Assembly: GCA_023313575.1 (NCBI GenBank)
Contig: JAJTTP010000001.1
Span: 5,580,001-5,644,000 of the forward strand
DNA length: 64,000 nucleotides
Source of the DNA: Eutypella sp. D-1
Lineage: Eukaryota; Ascomycota; Sordariomycetes; Xylariales; Diatrypaceae
Direction: 5' to 3'
Both the position numbers and the translations under genes were made by a program. Shown piece by piece: positions 59,096 to 64,000 of this stretch (positions within the stretch are counted from its first letter, which is position 1; each line of letters begins with the position of its first letter). Under the pieces are notes generated by a model. That model was given only the letters and a program-made list of their open reading frames with translations, searched no databases and had not been told where the DNA came from.

Positions 59096-60117
59096 GACTA
59101 CTACTACTACTGAAGAATTATGACTACTTTGATATCCAATAGATAATAGGCCGAGAGGCTTGTCGGGGGTGGTTCGTCCGTGGATTAATCGATCTCGATT
59201 GTTATTGGGATAAGAGGTGCTGACAGGTCAGTTCAGGTCAGGTCTGGTTAGCTAAGAGAACAGGTTCAAGATGGTGGGTGGGCGGTGGGTTGGTGATGTA
59301 CATACATGTGCAAAAGTATACTGGACCTATATGGAATGTATGCTTCGGGTATGATGGAGTAAGTGAGCGAGTTGCAGACTTTAGGTACGGTTGCTTCTCC
59401 CCTCCTCTAGAGCTTAGAGTAGGTACTCTCTAACGTTAGAAGGAGGGGCATGACGTTAGTGGGGTAAGGGTTACTACGTACCTACTTAGGCTAGGTAGGT
59501 AGTACGGCAACGCAATGTGCTTATGTACGTGCTGTGCTATCTGATGGAACGATCCGTGGATGGCAGAGCCCTACGGCCCCACCGACAGATAGATAGACAG
59601 ACTGGATTGGTTGCAGTGGAGGTTACATCCACAGTTACCACCCCCCCCCCCCCTATTCAACTCACTTGGACCTTCCCTCCTCAACGTCACTCGGGCCATA
59701 TAAGATGTCCATCGCAACTACTAATTCAACTGAATTTTTTCCAGTTGCGACTGCCTTTCTAGAGTTGTTTCCGATAATGACGCTTAATACTTGCGAAATG
59801 GATAGTTGGGAGAAGTGCGGGCGCCTGGTAGCCCGGGTTATTACCCGTCTGATTCTCTCTCACTTTATCGACTCTTTTGAAATTCGTTGAATATCTTCAT
59901 TCATTGATCATTACAAACTCAAGTAACCCCAAATCATTCTTACCCTTATCCTCCCATGTGTAGCCTATGTAATAATCCGTGATACTATTTAGATTTTTAT
60001 CCTTACGGCTATACCTGATCTATACACTTCCTTGAGCCTTTATTACACAGTCAATAAGATAGGAGGGCTATATAGTCTAGTCCTACTTGCAAGCCCATCT
60101 TGACCAATAGATCAGTG
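59096..60117. other. Divergent promoter region
   Basis: Between the starts of lumazine synthase (-) and the MutL homologue (+). It has TAGGTA-type motifs near 59488-59503 and a C run near 59641-59653. No gene seen. Confidence 0.55.
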
Positions 60118-62877
60118 ATGCCTACTATATCAGAACTACCCGACGCAACAGTAAAACTCCTAGGTTCTCCTCTAGTCATCACCACCCCTACCACTCTGGT
60201 GAAGGAGCTGCTAGATAATGCGATAGATGCGAAAGCCACTTCGGTCGAAGTTCGCGTATCCCCTAACACTATCGACAAGATCGAGGTCAAGGATAATGGA
60301 GTCGGTATTCACCCCGATGATTACGACTCGCTCGGTAGACGTGGCCACACTACCAAGCTTCGAACCTTCGAAGAGCTGAGTACTCACGGTTGCAAGACAC
60401 TGGGCTTCCGTGGCGAGGCGTTAGCTGCTGCGAATACCTTGGCGCAGGTGAGCATCATAACCAAGACCGCAGGCGACCCTGTAGGTGCCACGCTACAGCT
60501 CCTGAAAAACACCGGGGGCATAGAACGCCAGCAGAAAGTGTCCGCTCCTGTCGGGACAACTGTGCGAATTGCTGGCCTCTTCGGTCGTATACCTGTGCGG
60601 GAGCAAGTGGCCATCAGAGAATCGGCCAAAACCCTAGACAAGATTCGGGAACTACTCAAGACCTATGCCATGGCGAGGCCTAGTCTCAAGCTGTCTTTGA
60701 TGGTACTCCAGAATCCGAGCAAAAACTGGTCATATTCGCCCAACCAGAACGCCGGTGTGAAGGAGGCCATGCTTCAAATAGTTGGTAGGGAGGTTGCTGC
60801 TAACTGTATCGAAAACATTCACCACGTACTCAGGCCTAAATCGACAGAGGAGGCGTCGCTTTGCGGAACGACAACTAACAAAGATGGCTATACTTTCGAG
60901 GCTTATATCATGGACCCGAATGGCGATGCCTCTAAGGTTCCGAAGTACCATTACTTTTCCGTCGATGGTCGGCCTATTGCGACCAAAAGAGGCGCCATGA
61001 AGAAGATCCTGGAGAAGTATGTGAAAGCCGTGGAAGCCAAGTTTGGGCATCCATCAGACCGGCAAAAGGGTTATTTTATCCGCCTCAATATTGTCTGTCC
61101 ACAGGGAAGCTATGATGCGAATGTCGAACCATCCAAAGACGAAGTTCTCTTCGTCGACGAGAAATATCTGCTCGACACGCTCGAAAATCTTTGGCAGGGG
61201 ATCTATAATCCTTGTGGAGAGGTTATGTCAAGAAGTTCCGTCGAACCAGACGCTTGCTTCGAATCGCATGGCGATGTTCTGGGCGAGGCGCAGTCTCTCC
61301 GCCTAACCGGGCGTACCGTGGCCGATGAGCCGTCGGTAGCCCAGGTTGTTGCTTCCACCCAACCAATTAGCGATATGTGCCTCCTAGACCCTCGCCAAGA
61401 AGTAGATGGACAAGATCCCCTGTCGGTGATCCCACCTAGAGACCATCGAGCCTTACACCAAGAACATTCACAGGGTGAAGGTGTGACCACACCTATCCTT
61501 GAGCCAATGAAAAGTGGCGTGAGATATAGCCAGGCAACGCCAATGCCTACAAGCGACAGGTATAGGCCGGCCGTTACAGTTCCGCCTCAATGGAAAGTTA
61601 ACATGTCAACGGATCTAAATGAATATGTAGAAAAGCCTCAGGTGAAAAGAGCCAAGCTAGCGCACCCTGTCTCAGATGTTGAAGACACCGTCAATGGGGA
61701 AGAGTCTCTTATGCAAAACCTGAACCCATGGATTATCGCCAAGATGAATGCACCAGCGTGTCCGCAAAGGGGTAACACAACGGGTGGTCCAGCGGAACAA
61801 ATGCCCATTTTGTCCAATCGGGCGTTCACGCCACCGACTCCAGAACCACCTATTCTTCGACATCTCGGAGCTCCGCCAGGTGATCTCGATCTTCCGCCGA
61901 ACCAACGACTACACATGGAAGTAGACAGCCAGCATAGGGGTGTTGTGCCAGGTGGCCCATACCGCAGTCCAATGTCCAGTCCTTTGGGGGCAGCGGCTTC
62001 GCAGGGGCTTTCCAAGGTGCCAGCTCACCATAACATGATCCTTCGCCATCGACGTCCTCAACCACCTTGGACCCCACCTTGCTCTGTCCCGAGGCCAACT
62101 GCCAGACAGGAGCAAGAAAAGCCCCCGAAGTCTAGGCTTAACAGAGGTCCCGATGGCCTCGAGCAGACAAGAATATCTTTCAAAAAGAGTAAAGTGGCCG
62201 CCGAGGGTTATGATGAAGAAGAGCCCAGACTCAGAACCGGCAGACAGCTGCCTACTAGCTATGAAAACGACGAATCTGGCTCACGAGATGATTTTGAGGC
62301 CATATTTTCATCAGCGAGACAACACCTCCACCAGCAACTACCACAATCGATCAGCCCCATGGTCAATAGCCAGCGCAATGAGACCCGAAACCCTTTCCGC
62401 CACCTCAGGTCCACATCCATCCAGTGCAATGCACAGCCTCCCACGGTAGATAAGGAGCCAATAAAGACAATTATACCGAGTGGGGACCCTCGGGCCTATT
62501 TGTTACGTAGGCAAAAGTCTATCGGTACAGAGGCGAAAAGTGGTGGGAAACCTAAATTTAGGAGACTGAAGAGCAGCATGCTGCCCTTGGAGAACATTCC
62601 AGAGGAAGAGCAAACTCACCTGCTCGACTGCATCTTGCAGTGCAAGGTGCAACAACTGCGGGCCACTGTACAGCAGGTCCAGCCTTACGACAAATATATG
62701 ATCGAAGGTGAACTCGAGGATGCTATCGATATGGATCTCAGTGAGGGACGTCGAGTTGAATCCCGGCTCAAGGCTCTGCTCTTAGAACATGGCGAGAGTA
62801 ACAGTGACAGAGGCAATGACGTGGAGCTCGATTTGAGCTCTCTCTTAAAAGGCAAGGGGCGTGCCACTGGAATCTGA
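60118..62877 (+). CDS. MutL-family mismatch repair protein (Mlh2/Pms-like), without recognisable C-terminal endonuclease domain
   Basis: Intronless, 919 aa from the first ATG. The N-terminal GHKL ATPase is complete in its motifs: LVKELLDNAIDA (catalytic Glu30, Asn34), VKDNGVGIHP, GRRGHTTKL, LGFRGEALAAANTL and VGTTVRIAGLFGRIPVR. The transducer domain follows to about residue 365, with VDGRPIATKRGAM and DANVEPSKDEVLF. The remaining 550 residues are Pro/Ser-rich and apparently disordered, with a short helical end (IPEEEQTHLLDCILQCKVQQLRATVQQV). I see neither the DQHAADER metal-binding motif of endonuclease-active PMS/MLH3 proteins nor an obvious MutL dimerisation domain. The best reading is the accessory MutL partner (yeast Mlh2 type). 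A shortened Pms1 is less likely because the stop falls in otherwise well-behaved coding sequence. Confidence 0.85.
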   Translation: MPTISELPDATVKLLGSPLVITTPTTLVKELLDNAIDAKATSVEVRVSPNTIDKIEVKDNGVGIHPDDYDSLGRRGHTTKLRTFEELSTHGCKTLGFRGEALAAANTLAQVSIITKTAGDPVGATLQLLKNTGGIERQQKVSAPVGTTVRIAGLFGRIPVREQVAIRESAKTLDKIRELLKTYAMARPSLKLSLMVLQNPSKNWSYSPNQNAGVKEAMLQIVGREVAANCIENIHHVLRPKSTEEASLCGTTTNKDGYTFEAYIMDPNGDASKVPKYHYFSVDGRPIATKRGAMKKILEKYVKAVEAKFGHPSDRQKGYFIRLNIVCPQGSYDANVEPSKDEVLFVDEKYLLDTLENLWQGIYNPCGEVMSRSSVEPDACFESHGDVLGEAQSLRLTGRTVADEPSVAQVVASTQPISDMCLLDPRQEVDGQDPLSVIPPRDHRALHQEHSQGEGVTTPILEPMKSGVRYSQATPMPTSDRYRPAVTVPPQWKVNMSTDLNEYVEKPQVKRAKLAHPVSDVEDTVNGEESLMQNLNPWIIAKMNAPACPQRGNTTGGPAEQMPILSNRAFTPPTPEPPILRHLGAPPGDLDLPPNQRLHMEVDSQHRGVVPGGPYRSPMSSPLGAAASQGLSKVPAHHNMILRHRRPQPPWTPPCSVPRPTARQEQEKPPKSRLNRGPDGLEQTRISFKKSKVAAEGYDEEEPRLRTGRQLPTSYENDESGSRDDFEAIFSSARQHLHQQLPQSISPMVNSQRNETRNPFRHLRSTSIQCNAQPPTVDKEPIKTIIPSGDPRAYLLRRQKSIGTEAKSGGKPKFRRLKSSMLPLENIPEEEQTHLLDCILQCKVQQLRATVQQVQPYDKYMIEGELEDAIDMDLSEGRRVESRLKALLLEHGESNSDRGNDVELDLSSLLKGKGRATGI

Positions 62878-63374
62878 GGATTGGCGGCGCAATATTTCCT
62901 ATATTCAAGATGGTGCTGTGATGATAAGCTGTATCGTGGGTACAATTCGCAACTAGATCTAAGCTATGCAAGTACTGAGTCTACGAGACGGATGCTGGCT
63001 GGGCCGGAATACTTAGCTGATCTATGATCTGGGCAATAAGGAGAGCTCTACTGATGCGGGACCTAAGTAGATCCTGGGACATATCACGAATGTATGCTAG
63101 GGGTATCACGTTGTGCTTTAAATGAAAAATATCCAACTCCCTGCTCATATTAACAATCTATGACATTTTTGTCCCGTTCCCCTTTTCTTTTGTTCCCAAC
63201 TCCATCAGAACCGGCCAGGCCGGTAAAGACCAAACTATTCTTTTCCCAAACCAAAATACCCATCCCTCCGCCTCCCCCCCCCTCCCCTCTCCAAAAAGAA
63301 GACCCAGAACTCCATGTAGGAACTAAGCGCTCCACATTAACTACCTAATCCCCCGCGCCACCTAAGAGTACCTA
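62878..63374. other. Convergent intergenic region
   Basis: 3' flanks of the MutL homologue (+) and the edge gene (-). Pyrimidine-rich near 63170-63295, no gene seen. Confidence 0.6.
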
Positions 63375-64000
63375 TTAAGCAGCCAACTCGCCAGCCTCCA
63401 GGATATCACGGAGGACGAGATCGTCCTCCTGAGTCCTGCCGTTCGGGATCTCATTCCCGCTGTAATCGAAGACGGGCTCCCCCTCGACATCGAGGGGGGT
63501 AGGGACCAGCAGCGGGGGCTGTTCGGCGCGGGTGACTAGCCTCAACTTCGCGGCGCGGTCAGCAACGTGGGTCTTGGATCGCTTCGCCTCGGTGCTGTCG
63601 TCTGCGGTCGAGCCCGCGACGGTGGAGTTGGTCGTGGAGTCGACGACGTTGAAGATGGATTCTTCGTCGTCGATTTCGCCATCTTCGTCATCGTCTTCGT
63701 CTTCCTCATCCTGCTCCTGATCCTCATCCTCATCATCGTCATCGTCCTCGTAGGTTTGGGGTTTGACCTTGGCTTCGTCGCCGTCTTCGTAGGTGTGGGG
63801 ATTGACCTCGGCATCGTCGTCGCCTTCGTCTTCGTCTTCGTCGACGGCGGCGCGCACACCGATGCTCGGTCTCGGCATCGCCATCCCGGGCCCCGCTCCT
63901 TCCCCCCACGCCGTGAATATCGGTACCCCCGGTAGGTCCGCCTTCACGTCCCCGTTACGCAGCGTGAATTGTTCCACGGCCTTTGTGATGGGCGGCGGGG
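63375..64000 (-). CDS. Partial gene at window edge: acidic low-complexity protein
   Basis: The minus-strand frame is open to the window edge, so the 5' part is missing. About 208 codons are visible: a leading segment AVEQFTLRNGDVKADLPGVP, then a long Asp/Glu-rich stretch (about 80 residues, with repeated TYED units), then LRLVTRAEQPPLLVPTPLDVEGEPVFDYSGNEIP and a final VLRDILEAGELAA before the stop at 63375. I do not recognise the family. The acidic region suggests a nuclear or chromatin-associated protein, but that is only a compositional hint. Confidence 0.6.
   Translation of the reverse strand, partial: PPPITKAVEQFTLRNGDVKADLPGVPIFTAWGEGAGPGMAMPRPSIGVRAAVDEDEDEGDDDAEVNPHTYEDGDEAKVKPQTYEDDDDDEDEDQEQDEEDEDDDEDGEIDDEESIFNVVDSTTNSTVAGSTADDSTEAKRSKTHVADRAAKLRLVTRAEQPPLLVPTPLDVEGEPVFDYSGNEIPNGRTQEDDLVLRDILEAGELAA

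Overview
The window is nuclear DNA of a filamentous ascomycete (Pezizomycotina, most likely Sordariomycetes). Evidence: short introns (roughly 50-220 bp) with GTAAGT/GTGAGT/GTACGT-type donors and CTAAC-type branch sites; GC-rich coding exons in AT-richer intergenic DNA; monocistronic genes on both strands; abundant pyrimidine tracts and microsatellites; and fungal-type protein families. Exon structures below were joined by hand. In every multi-exon model the joined length is a whole number of codons.

Layout, left to right: 1-3.66 kb, no supported gene; 3.66-5.38 kb (+), arrestin-like protein; 7.25-8.85 kb (+), four-exon paraoxonase/arylesterase-type beta-propeller; 9.6-11.09 kb (+), RNA polymerase III subunit Rpc5/Rpc37; 11.99-14.53 kb (-), mRNA decay factor Pat1; 14.5-19.0 kb, no gene seen; 19.03-20.68 kb (+), GT15 Kre2/Mnt1-type mannosyltransferase; 21.55-22.28 kb (-), mitochondrial ribosomal protein uS12m; 23.21-25.09 kb (+), mitochondrial acyl-CoA dehydrogenase; 25.68-27.25 kb (-), secreted intronless propeller-like protein; 29.29-31.14 kb (-), cytochrome P450; 33.83-35.94 kb (+), divergent intronless C-terminal-motor kinesin; 36.49-38.61 kb (-), CDF metal transporter; 38.6-52.6 kb, a 14 kb stretch without a supportable gene; 52.61-55.88 kb (+), large disordered protein not recognised by name; 58.35-59.10 kb (-), lumazine synthase; 60.12-62.88 kb (+), MutL homologue lacking a recognisable C-terminal domain; 63.38 kb to the edge (-), partial acidic protein.

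The gene set is mostly housekeeping: transcription, mRNA decay, protein glycosylation, mitochondrial translation, fatty/branched-chain acid oxidation, riboflavin synthesis and mismatch repair. The 25-53 kb segment is more accessory in character (secreted protein, P450, odd kinesin, gene-poor DNA). No operon-like organisation or obvious biosynthetic cluster is visible.

The most notable structure not explained by genes is a pair of ~200 bp nearly identical sequences in inverted orientation 26 kb apart (31580-31777 and 57544-57750), which look like copies of a dispersed non-coding repeat. Over-represented short motifs (TACGGAGTA, TACCTAGGTA) mark intergenic DNA. I did not find a convincing previously undescribed multi-gene system. 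The strongest single-gene leads are the atypical kinesin and the C-terminally reduced MutL protein.
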